NCBI GenBank assembly: GCA_046756445.1
Contig: JBHHWI010000076.1
Span: forward strand, 1-14,594
Length of the DNA stretch: 14,594 nt
Reading direction: 5' to 3'
Origin: JACZWL01 sp046756445
GTDB taxonomy: Bacteria > Pseudomonadota > Gammaproteobacteria > Steroidobacterales > Woeseiaceae
The notes below the pieces were generated by a model, which saw only the letters and a program-made list of their open reading frames with translations, did no database searches and had not been told where the DNA came from. The position numbers were made by a program, and so were the translations under genes. This document shows, piece by piece, positions 1-6,724 of this stretch (the stretch's first letter is position 1; every line of letters begins with the position of its first letter).

Positions 1-94
1 TAGACCGATTGCACACCGCCGCAGTAGATTCCGCCTAAGTCCGACAGACTGCTAGGTTATCATCTGCCGACTCCGGTTGATCCGGTACAGAACA

Positions 95-547
95 ATGAAA
101 ATGAAATATGAACAGGTCATTCAGGCCAGCCCCGAATTCGTCTGGGCGATGTTCGACAATCCGGGCAATCTGAAACGCTGGCAGCCGACCCTGGAATCCT
201 TTACCCATAAATCCGGCAAACCCGGCCAACCCGGCGCGGTCGCGGAGCTTGTATATAAAGAGAACGGCAGGGAGGTCACAATGAGGGAAACGGTTGCCGA
301 AAGGCGGGAACCGCATTTCCTGGCCGGCGTCTATGACAACGCCCGGGCAAGAACGATCATCTTCAATCACTTCGAAGCAATCGATGAGAATACGACCCGG
401 TTCGTTTCCTACTCGAATATGAGTTTCAAGGGCTTCATGAAAATAATGTCCCTGTTTGTCGCGAAATCGATTCGTGCCCGGATCGAGGCCGACCTGAACC
501 GTTTCAAGCTGCTCGTAGAGACCGAGGCAGCCGGCAATCGATCATGA
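95..547 (+). CDS. SRPBCC family (START/polyketide cyclase-like) protein
   Basis: A 150-residue protein with the SRPBCC/START-like helix-grip signature: an N-terminal strand (MKYEQVIQASPEFVWAMF), then the typical helix with NPGNLKRWQP, and a C-terminal amphipathic helix (residues about 115-142) that would close the ligand pocket. Such proteins bind hydrophobic ligands; the substrate here cannot be told. There is no signal peptide, so it is probably cytoplasmic. The ATG at 95 was chosen because the SRPBCC fold begins there. An in-frame TTG at 77 and an ATG at 101 are alternatives, and none has a strong Shine-Dalgarno. Its stop overlaps the ATG of the next gene (ATGA), so the two are probably translationally coupled. 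The family call is good; a specific function is not supported. Confidence 0.82.
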   Translation: MKMKYEQVIQASPEFVWAMFDNPGNLKRWQPTLESFTHKSGKPGQPGAVAELVYKENGREVTMRETVAERREPHFLAGVYDNARARTIIFNHFEAIDENTTRFVSYSNMSFKGFMKIMSLFVAKSIRARIEADLNRFKLLVETEAAGNRS

Positions 548-1077
548 CCTGGAAAAAGCTCGGCTCGAAAGTCATGTACGACAACGCGTGGATCACCGTG
601 TACGAAGACCACGTCAGAAACCCGGGTGGTGGCGAGAATCAATACGGGCATATTCACTTCAAGAACAAGGCCATTGCGATCGTTCCCCTCGATGACAAGG
701 GCAACACCTGGCTCGTTGGCCAGGAACGTTACACCCTTGGCGCATACTCCTGGGAACTGCCGATGGGAGGCGGCGACAGCGACGAAGAACCCTTAGACGC
801 CGCGAAGCGCGAGCTGAAGGAGGAGACCGGGCTCAGCGCGGATAAGTGGACCGAGATCATGCACGTTCATACCAGCAATTCGATAACAGACGAGGAGGGA
901 TTCGTCTTCGTCGCCGAAGACCTGACCGAGGGTGAGGCCGAGTTCGGGGAGACCGAGGATCTGGAAATCAGAAGACTGCCGCTGGCCGAAGCAGCCGACA
1001 TGGTCAGCCGTGGCGAGATCACGGACGCGATCAGTGTTGCCGCGATCCTGAAAGTCACGGCAACACAACAGGAATAG
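544..1077 (+). CDS. NUDIX hydrolase, ADP-ribose pyrophosphatase-like
   Basis: This 177-residue protein has a perfect NUDIX box, Gx5Ex7REUxEExGU, at residues 75-97 (G75, E81, R89-E90-L91, E93-E94, G96). That is the Mg2+-binding catalytic helix that cleaves nucleoside diphosphates linked to another moiety. The upstream segment with VGQERYTLGAYSWELPMGG is typical of the ADP-sugar pyrophosphatase branch, where an E-x-P-x-G stretch precedes the box, so ADP-ribose or a related ADP-sugar is the likely substrate (inference). It is cytoplasmic, with no signal peptide. The ATG overlaps the stop of the SRPBCC gene, which points to an operon. It ends 30 bp before the convergent sortase gene. Length is normal for the family. 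Confidence 0.92.
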   Translation: MTWKKLGSKVMYDNAWITVYEDHVRNPGGGENQYGHIHFKNKAIAIVPLDDKGNTWLVGQERYTLGAYSWELPMGGGDSDEEPLDAAKRELKEETGLSADKWTEIMHVHTSNSITDEEGFVFVAEDLTEGEAEFGETEDLEIRRLPLAEAADMVSRGEITDAISVAAILKVTATQQE

Positions 1078-1079
1078 TA

Positions 1080-1093
1080 AGGGGTCGACCCCT
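1080..1093. terminator. Possible bidirectional terminator hairpin
   Basis: AGGGGTCGACCCCT is a perfect 14-bp palindrome in the 29-bp gap between the convergent NUDIX and sortase stops. On the plus strand CTTT follows; on the minus strand TTAC follows. The stem is short (5 bp with a TCGA loop) and there is no real U tract, so the terminator role rests mainly on its position between convergent genes. Confidence 0.3.
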
Positions 1094-1106
1094 CTTTCCC
1101 GTTCTC

Positions 1107-1652
1107 CTAGTAAACCATCTCCGCTGTCACGACATAGCGCATCGGCCCGCCGGCATCGGGCGAAGCAAACGGGTAACAGGTAACGAGACTCAGCATCGGC
1201 GAGTCGGTATCCAGAATCAGGGAGCCGCGGCGCGAGTCCACCACGTCGATGCCGATAACCCGGTACAGGTGCTTCTTGCCTTCGGTCGTCTCGATGAGGA
1301 CCGTCTCACCTTTTGTCATGTATTGCAGGAACTGGAAATGGGTATCGCGATGCCCGGCGATGATGCTGTTGCCGATCTCGCCAGGCAACACGCTGGCGCT
1401 CAGATGTCCGGGGGCAAAGGCCAGCGTCCGGCCCGAACCCCCTTCGAGGACGATCAGGTCGATATCGCCGCCTTTTACCGACAGCCGCGCGATCGGGAAA
1501 GTATCGGCCCATGGCCACGGCGTGGCTTGACGCTCGCCTTCGCCGGCGCGCCGCCACGCACGCTGCATGAGTTCTTGCGCGACCCAGGCTTTCGCGGGGA
1601 TATACGCTCCCTGTCCCAACTGCCAGAATCCGAAACACAGCAGACAGGACAT
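1107..1652 (-). CDS. Class GN sortase (proteobacterial dedicated sortase)
   Basis: This 181-residue transpeptidase is of the Gram-negative (class GN) sortase type. The catalytic set is visible: His101 in AGHRDTHFQFL, Cys159 in SLVTC (family TLxTC) and Arg172 in GGPMRYVV. The N-terminus is a membrane anchor followed by QGAYIPAKAWVAQ, a segment I recognise as typical of this class. The enzyme should sit in the inner membrane facing the periplasm, cleave its partner's C-terminal signal and transfer the protein to an amine acceptor that is not known. The ATG at 1652 was chosen for its AAGG Shine-Dalgarno 8 nt upstream. A GTG at 1685, overlapping the target gene's end, would add 11 residues including basic ones and give a more usual N-terminus. 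It starts 10 bp after the target protein's stop, so the pair is one operon. Confidence 0.9.
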   Translation of the reverse strand: MSCLLCFGFWQLGQGAYIPAKAWVAQELMQRAWRRAGEGERQATPWPWADTFPIARLSVKGGDIDLIVLEGGSGRTLAFAPGHLSASVLPGEIGNSIIAGHRDTHFQFLQYMTKGETVLIETTEGKKHLYRVIGIDVVDSRRGSLILDTDSPMLSLVTCYPFASPDAGGPMRYVVTAEMVY

Positions 1653-1662
1653 AATGATGACC

Positions 1663-3846
1663 TTAATAGGCTGTCGCGAGACCACGAACCGCACTCTGAA
1701 CGCGTGAGAGTAACAGCAGCAGCAGCGTAGCCAGCAGGCATGCCATGCCGACAAGCCGGTGTTCGGCGGCATTGGTCGCGGTTGCCGGGAATCCGAAAAT
1801 CGCCTCCTGGCTTTGCCCGTAGGGCAGAAGGTTCGGAACCTGTTCTGAATCGAGATCGGCCGAGATCGGCCGGGCCGGCGTCTTGTCCACGGCGACGAGA
1901 CTCGTGAACCTGCTGATGAGGTGATGCTCGAGCGCAGTCCTGACGACGGCCGCCCTGGTTTCCTCCGGATCGGCACCGCGCCGCGCCTCGTCGAGCAGTT
2001 TCTCGATCCGGGCCCGCGCCCACAGCGCGGCGACCCCGGGGCTCTCGCTCGAGCGCGCAAGCGAAAGCTCGCCGCGCCAGCTCCCGCCGGCAAAATTACC
2101 GCCGATTGAAACGATATCTCCCGGCATCGGGTTGTTCGCGAGTCGCGCTTTCACGACGACCGGCTCACCGGCATAGAGGTCCGGAATGATTTCCGGATAG
2201 CTGACCGGGTTCAACCCGCCCGGCCATTGGACGTTAATATCCGTGATCTGTGGCTGCTCCAGCTTGCGAACAAGCCTGCGCATTTTTTCGTCGGTCTCAT
2301 GCAGCGAGCTGATATAGCTGTACGTGCCGCGCCCCGCCTCCGCCGCCTTGCGCATGAACCAGCCGTTCGGCGCCGACCCGATGCCGACGGTGAATAACCG
2401 CGCCGAACCCAGATCGTGCTCGATGAGCCTGTAGAGTTCCCGCTCGTTTCCGACACTGCCGTCCGTGACGAAAATGACTTGCCGCAGGTGTGTCTCGCTG
2501 GCGGCCGCGGCCAGCGCCCGCTCGAGCGCCGGGCGCATGTTGGTGCCACCGTTGGCCTCGAGGCCGCGGATGTAGGCCTTGGCCAGTGCAACGCGCTCCG
2601 GAGTCGCCGCGACGCTCTGTGGATATATCGCGCTCGTTACGGAGTTGAACTGAATGATGTTGAAGCGATCCACGCTGTTGAGCCCGTCGAGTGCGAGATA
2701 CAGTGCCCGCTTTGCCTGTTCGATCGACGTACCATGCATGGAGCCCGAGGTGTCGATGACGAAGATCAGCTCTCTGGGCACTGTCACCGCTTGCGCACCG
2801 GCGTCGTTCGGCGGAAGCATCATCAACAGGACGTACGGGGTTCCCTCGAGCATTTCCGAGAACAGCATTACTCGCGGGGCTTGATCCGGGACCGGCTGCC
2901 AGAGAAGCTCGAGATCGTGATCCAGCGGCGCCGTGCCGTTCATCAGCGTCACGACGTAGCTGTCGCGGACCGGCGTTACCTCGATCGGATGATATCGGCT
3001 GGCCACGATCTCGAGCGGCACGCCGGCGTTGATCCTGGCATTCAGCGTCAGCTTGTGATCCTTCGATTTCGTGACGACCGGCGGCGTGATCAGGGACGCA
3101 TCCCGGACACGGGTCGTGTCCGCCGACCAGCCCGATCCGTGTCGGTCCGGCAGTGGCGCGCCGGGAATGAATCGCGGCGTCAGCGTCAATGGAAAACGGA
3201 GACTGAACGCACCGTCCTCGTAATTCAGGTTCTGCAGATACTCGATCTCGACGGTCACCTCCTCGCCCGGACCGACGTTCGCAACCGATGTCGTGAACAG
3301 GTTTGCGCGCTGCTGTTCGACCAGGCTGGCTTTCTTTCCCTGTTCTTTCGCCTTCTGGTATTCCCTTTTGGCTTCGTCCCGCGCGCGAATCTCCCCCTCG
3401 ATGAACCGCTCCCCGATGTGCATGCGCAGCCGGTCGACGGCCGCATCGTCGGGCAGGGGAAAGACGTAAACGCCTTCGACCCATTCGCCGCCGTCGTTGA
3501 GAAATTTTTGCCGCACCGATACACGGGCGACAACCCCGCTCACGCTGAGCTCGATATCGGTGTTGATGCGCGTGGCGACGCGATAGCCCGTCCGCATCCG
3601 CATCAGCAGGCTGCCGCTCTGCATCTGGTCGGGCCGCAGCTCGTCCAGACTGTGATCCGGCGCCTCGCTGGCCAGGCCGGGCCGCATGAAGCAAAAGAGC
3701 AGCGTCAGCGCCGGCCATTGCCAAGACGCCCTGCGTTTGAGGACTGCACACATCCGATGACCGGCATCTCGGGTCGGCACGATCGGGTGCCAGCGCTTTT
3801 CCCGCTCCTCGGGGGATTTCGACGTGCCCGTTGCCCGGTCATCCAT
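1663..3846 (-). CDS. Sortase target protein with VIT and vWA domains (marine proteobacterial type)
   Basis: A 727-residue exported surface protein. Residues about 37-60 (KRRASWQW... through GLAS) form a signal peptide with an unusually long n-region; an ATG at 3753 would give a conventional one. A VIT domain spans roughly 77-232. A vWA domain spans about 355-515 with a complete metal-binding MIDAS: DTSGS (365-369), T435 in GGTNM and D462 in VTDGS. The C-terminus carries FPATATNAAEH (686-696), then a leucine-rich helix and two arginines, the layout of a sortase signal. The VIT plus vWA plus sorting-tail combination next to a sortase defines the 'marine proteobacterial sortase target' family. 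vWA/VIT proteins bind ligands, so adhesion is likely (inference). The ATG at 3846 has GGAG 8 nt upstream; a GTG at 3855 is in frame. It is transcribed divergently from the response-regulator gene. Confidence 0.93.
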   Translation of the reverse strand: MDDRATGTSKSPEEREKRWHPIVPTRDAGHRMCAVLKRRASWQWPALTLLFCFMRPGLASEAPDHSLDELRPDQMQSGSLLMRMRTGYRVATRINTDIELSVSGVVARVSVRQKFLNDGGEWVEGVYVFPLPDDAAVDRLRMHIGERFIEGEIRARDEAKREYQKAKEQGKKASLVEQQRANLFTTSVANVGPGEEVTVEIEYLQNLNYEDGAFSLRFPLTLTPRFIPGAPLPDRHGSGWSADTTRVRDASLITPPVVTKSKDHKLTLNARINAGVPLEIVASRYHPIEVTPVRDSYVVTLMNGTAPLDHDLELLWQPVPDQAPRVMLFSEMLEGTPYVLLMMLPPNDAGAQAVTVPRELIFVIDTSGSMHGTSIEQAKRALYLALDGLNSVDRFNIIQFNSVTSAIYPQSVAATPERVALAKAYIRGLEANGGTNMRPALERALAAAASETHLRQVIFVTDGSVGNERELYRLIEHDLGSARLFTVGIGSAPNGWFMRKAAEAGRGTYSYISSLHETDEKMRRLVRKLEQPQITDINVQWPGGLNPVSYPEIIPDLYAGEPVVVKARLANNPMPGDIVSIGGNFAGGSWRGELSLARSSESPGVAALWARARIEKLLDEARRGADPEETRAAVVRTALEHHLISRFTSLVAVDKTPARPISADLDSEQVPNLLPYGQSQEAIFGFPATATNAAEHRLVGMACLLATLLLLLLSRVQSAVRGLATAY

Positions 3847-3927
3847 CTGTGCCACTCCATTGCTGCTGCACGAGGCTGCGACAGATCCAGTGCACCAAGG
3901 CTTTCAGGCGCGTCACAGGCGCCGGCA

Positions 3928-3964
3928 TGGCAATACACCGGCGTAATGTGGCAAATTGTGGCAA
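3928..3964 (+). promoter_or_regulatory. Three helix-phased TGGCAA repeats, candidate response-regulator site
   Basis: TGGCAA occurs at 3928-3933, 3949-3954 and 3959-3964. The last two extend to TGTGGCAA, exactly 10 bp apart; the first is 21 bp before the second. All three lie on one face of the DNA, inside the 117-bp region between the divergent target and response-regulator genes. OmpR/PhoB-type regulators bind direct repeats with about one helical turn spacing, so this is a plausible autoregulatory operator. The third copy ends at the first base of the chosen regulator start codon. Its position is seen; its function is inferred. Confidence 0.5.
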
Positions 3965-4656
3965 TGTCCAAACGAATAGCGATTGTCGAGGACGAAGCCG
4001 CGATTCGAGAGAACTACGCCGCGGCTTTCAGGCGCGAAGGCTATGCAGTCGAATTGTACGACGCCCGCAGGCCCGCAATGCAGGCGTTCGAAGCGCGGCT
4101 GCCGGATCTCGTCGTCATCGATGTGAATCTCAAGGATGAGGTCGAGGGCGGATTCGATCTGTGCCGCGATCTCCGCAGTCTCGCCGGCGATTTGCCGATA
4201 ATCTTTCTGACGGCAAGGGACAGTGAGTTCGATGCCGTTTCCGGGTTGCGGTTGGGCGCCGACGACTATCTGACGAAGGACATCAGCCTTCCCCACCTGA
4301 TGGCGAGAGTCGCGGCTCTGTTTCGGCGACTCGATGCGATGCAGAAACCGGAGGGCGCAGAGTCCCGGCTGACGCGTGGTGATCTCGAGCTGGACATCGA
4401 GCGTATGACGGTGCGATGGCAGGACCAGCCGGTCGCACTGACGTTGACCGAGTTCTGGATGGTTCACGCGCTTGCCCGCTACCCGGGCCACGTGAAAAAC
4501 CGGCAGCAGTTGATGGATGCAGCGCAGGCGGTCCTCGATGACAACACGATCACATCGCATGTCAAAAGAATCAGACGCAAGTTCGTCGCTATCGACCCGG
4601 ATTTCTCAGGGATAGAAACCGTTTACGGAATGGGGTATCGCTGGCTAAGCGATTGA
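3964..4656 (+). CDS. pdsR: Dedicated sortase system response regulator (OmpR family)
   Basis: A 230-residue two-component response regulator. The receiver domain (about 3-122) has the acidic pair E9-D10, phosphoacceptor D53 (VVIDVNLKD), T83 (FLTARDS) and K105 (DYLTKD). A C-terminal OmpR/PhoB winged helix (about 134-229) has LTLTEFWMVHALA, the recognition region NTITSHVKRIRRKF and the wing ending YGMGYRWL. Its position next to the kinase and sortase genes matches the 'proteobacterial dedicated sortase system' regulator PdsR. It probably controls the divergent sortase operon and its own operon (inference). The ATG at 3964 gives the normal receiver start; an ATG at 3946 would add six residues. 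Neither has a clear Shine-Dalgarno. The kinase gene follows after 9 bp. Confidence 0.9.
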   Translation: MSKRIAIVEDEAAIRENYAAAFRREGYAVELYDARRPAMQAFEARLPDLVVIDVNLKDEVEGGFDLCRDLRSLAGDLPIIFLTARDSEFDAVSGLRLGADDYLTKDISLPHLMARVAALFRRLDAMQKPEGAESRLTRGDLELDIERMTVRWQDQPVALTLTEFWMVHALARYPGHVKNRQQLMDAAQAVLDDNTITSHVKRIRRKFVAIDPDFSGIETVYGMGYRWLSD

Positions 4657-4665
4657 CCACCCAAA

Positions 4666-6708
4666 ATGAATCTTCGACGTCAGTTGCTGTTGGTTAGCCT
4701 GCTGACCCTGGTGCTGCCGTGGGCCGGTTGTCAGTTTATCCGCGAAACCGAGTCCGCCCTCAGGGAGGGCCAGCAACAGATGCTGGCCGGCACGGCGCTG
4801 GCGATTGCCGATTCCCTCGCACAGTTTCCCGATGAGTTCTCCGTCAATACGCCCGCCGATCAATTCCGAGAGTACCAGTTGTATGGCCACCCGCTCGCTT
4901 CGGCTCCGGTGATCGACGGCTATTTCGACGACTGGCCCGTCGAGTCCGAGTCAGCCAGGACGCTGCGCGGGATCGACGGACCCATCCGATTCGTCATCGG
5001 CATTCACGCGCAGCATGCTTACCTGTTTGTCGATGTGCCTGACGATGACGTCGTCTACGCGGGCCCCGGTGCGAATGTCGTTACGGCGGATATCTATTCC
5101 GACAGGGTCATCCTGGTTTCGGGCAATCAGTCCAGAATAACTTCCCGGTTCGATTTCGCGGCCGAGGCGCCCGGATCGCTGCTCGCAATCAACCGGGCAA
5201 GTGACCAGCGGTTTGCCGAACCGAGAATCCTCGCGCACTGGCAGGACACGCCGGACGGTTATCGGCTCGAAGCGCGATTGCCGAAGCACTTGCTCGATTC
5301 TCACCTGGGAATCGTCGTCACCAACACCAGTCATTCGGACGATCCGGGTATTCGCAGCTCGAGTTTCAGCGGTCCGTTGCCGGGCCGTTTCGTAAGTACC
5401 TCGGCGCTGCTCCAGAGCGTAGTCTCCGGTTACGCCCAGCCGGGCCTGCGACTCATCGTGACCGATCGGACCGGATGGCGGCTTGCCCGGGCCGGCGACA
5501 TATCACTTCCCAGAACAGACAGCCGGGCAGCGAAGAGAAGCTCCCGCTGGATGCGCGTCGCTTACAACAGCTTGTTGGAGCCGGGCAAAGAGGCGTTGCT
5601 GGCCGAGCCTCATCCGTCGGGGCGTGAGCAGCAAGACTATGTCGGTCAGGCTCTGAACGGGTCGCCGGCGACGAGCTGGTTCCGTAGCAGCAGCGACGGC
5701 CGCGCCGTTGTCGCCGTGGCGCAGCCGGTCTGGTTCGGCAACGTACAGACGGGCGCCGTCATCCTCCAACAGGGCACCGACGCAATTCTCAGTCTTACCA
5801 ACCGGGCGTTGACGAGGCTGATGAACTTCACGCTGATCGCGACGCTGGTAGCGGCGGGTGTTCTTCTCGGCTACTCGAGCTGGCTGTCGTCGAGAATTCG
5901 GCGCCTGAGCAGCGCGGCCGAAGCCGCCCTGGACGAGGACAGGGTCAAGGTAGACCTCCCGAGCGTGCTGGCGAACGACGAAATCGGGGACCTTTCTCGC
6001 AGTTTCGCGGACGTCCTGCAGCAACTAAGCGACTATAACGAGTATCTGCGGTCACTGGCGGCCAGGTTGTCGCACGAGCTGAGGACGCCGCTGACGATCG
6101 TCACCTCGTCACTCGAGAATCTGGAACACGAGCCGCTGACAGGCGAGGCCGCGAATTACACAGCCCGCGCGAAAGACGGCGCCACCCGTCTTCAGAAGAT
6201 CCTGAACGCGATGAGTGAGGCGAACAAGGTCGAAGAACTCATGGCAAATGTGGAGCTCGAACGATTCAATTTGCACGATGCGCTCAGGGCGACCGTTGCC
6301 GCATATGCCGACGCGTATCCCGAGAGGCGCTTCTCTTTCGAATCAGGCGCAGACGATGTCCTTGTCGATGGCGCACCGGAACTCATTATCCAGATGCTCG
6401 ACAAGCTGGCCGAAAACGCCGTGGAATTCAGCGCCGCCGGCGACCAGATTGACATATCGCTGTCGCCGGACGCCAACGATGCGGTCGTGGCCGTGTCGAA
6501 CCCGGGCCCGCAACTGCCGGAGAAAATGCGGACCCAATTATTCGATTCGCTGGTCTCGGTCCGGCCCGATCACGCCGACAAGCATCTCGGCCTGGGCCTG
6601 TACATCGCCCGAATGATAGCCGAGGGCCACCAGGGCACCATCAGCGCTGATAACATAGAAGGCGGCGTCGAGTTTCAGGTAAGGCTGCCCGCCGCCGGCA
6701 TTGATTGA
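4666..6708 (+). CDS. pdsS: Dedicated sortase system histidine kinase with carbohydrate-binding-like sensor
   Basis: A 680-residue membrane sensor kinase. TM1 is at about 6-22 and ends in LPWAGCQFIRE. A large periplasmic region runs from about 25 to 383; within it residues about 80-235 look like a carbohydrate-binding family 9-type domain (VIDGYFDDWP, HAYLFVDVPDDDV, GYRLEARLP). TM2 is at about 387-405, followed by a HAMP-like linker (406-460), a HisKA domain with phosphoacceptor H470 in SHELRTPLT, and a HATPase domain with N584 (N box) and LGLGLYIAR (G2 box). The G1 box reads SNPGPQLP, lacking the usual Asp. The architecture and neighbours match PdsS, partner of the preceding regulator. An envelope glycan or sugar signal is plausible (inference). 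The spacing to the regulator gene indicates one operon. The Shine-Dalgarno is weak. Confidence 0.9.
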   Translation: MNLRRQLLLVSLLTLVLPWAGCQFIRETESALREGQQQMLAGTALAIADSLAQFPDEFSVNTPADQFREYQLYGHPLASAPVIDGYFDDWPVESESARTLRGIDGPIRFVIGIHAQHAYLFVDVPDDDVVYAGPGANVVTADIYSDRVILVSGNQSRITSRFDFAAEAPGSLLAINRASDQRFAEPRILAHWQDTPDGYRLEARLPKHLLDSHLGIVVTNTSHSDDPGIRSSSFSGPLPGRFVSTSALLQSVVSGYAQPGLRLIVTDRTGWRLARAGDISLPRTDSRAAKRSSRWMRVAYNSLLEPGKEALLAEPHPSGREQQDYVGQALNGSPATSWFRSSSDGRAVVAVAQPVWFGNVQTGAVILQQGTDAILSLTNRALTRLMNFTLIATLVAAGVLLGYSSWLSSRIRRLSSAAEAALDEDRVKVDLPSVLANDEIGDLSRSFADVLQQLSDYNEYLRSLAARLSHELRTPLTIVTSSLENLEHEPLTGEAANYTARAKDGATRLQKILNAMSEANKVEELMANVELERFNLHDALRATVAAYADAYPERRFSFESGADDVLVDGAPELIIQMLDKLAENAVEFSAAGDQIDISLSPDANDAVVAVSNPGPQLPEKMRTQLFDSLVSVRPDHADKHLGLGLYIARMIAEGHQGTISADNIEGGVEFQVRLPAAGID

Positions 6709-6724
6709 TCATTCGGAGATCTGC

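Noticed and set aside
1..94. Possible gene end or element at the window start
   Set aside because: Short non-coding stretch without a motif. The shared GATTGCAC 8-mer with the MITE ends is too short to mean anything.
1709..1726. CAG/CTG triplet run
   Set aside because: It is simply the poly-leucine membrane helix of the sortase target.
1851..1870. Tandem 10-bp repeat CGAGATCGGC
   Set aside because: Only two copies inside the target's linker region; it looks like ordinary coding sequence in a GC-rich genome.
1653..2093. Upstream extension of the sortase frame to 328 residues
   Set aside because: The added part is antisense-like low-complexity sequence overlapping the target gene in another frame. 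The sortase homology starts near 1685-1652.
2416..3963. Long open frame on the plus strand running into the response-regulator gene
   Set aside because: It is the antisense of the VIT/vWA target gene. Its residues show no domain pattern until the receiver domain begins at 3964.
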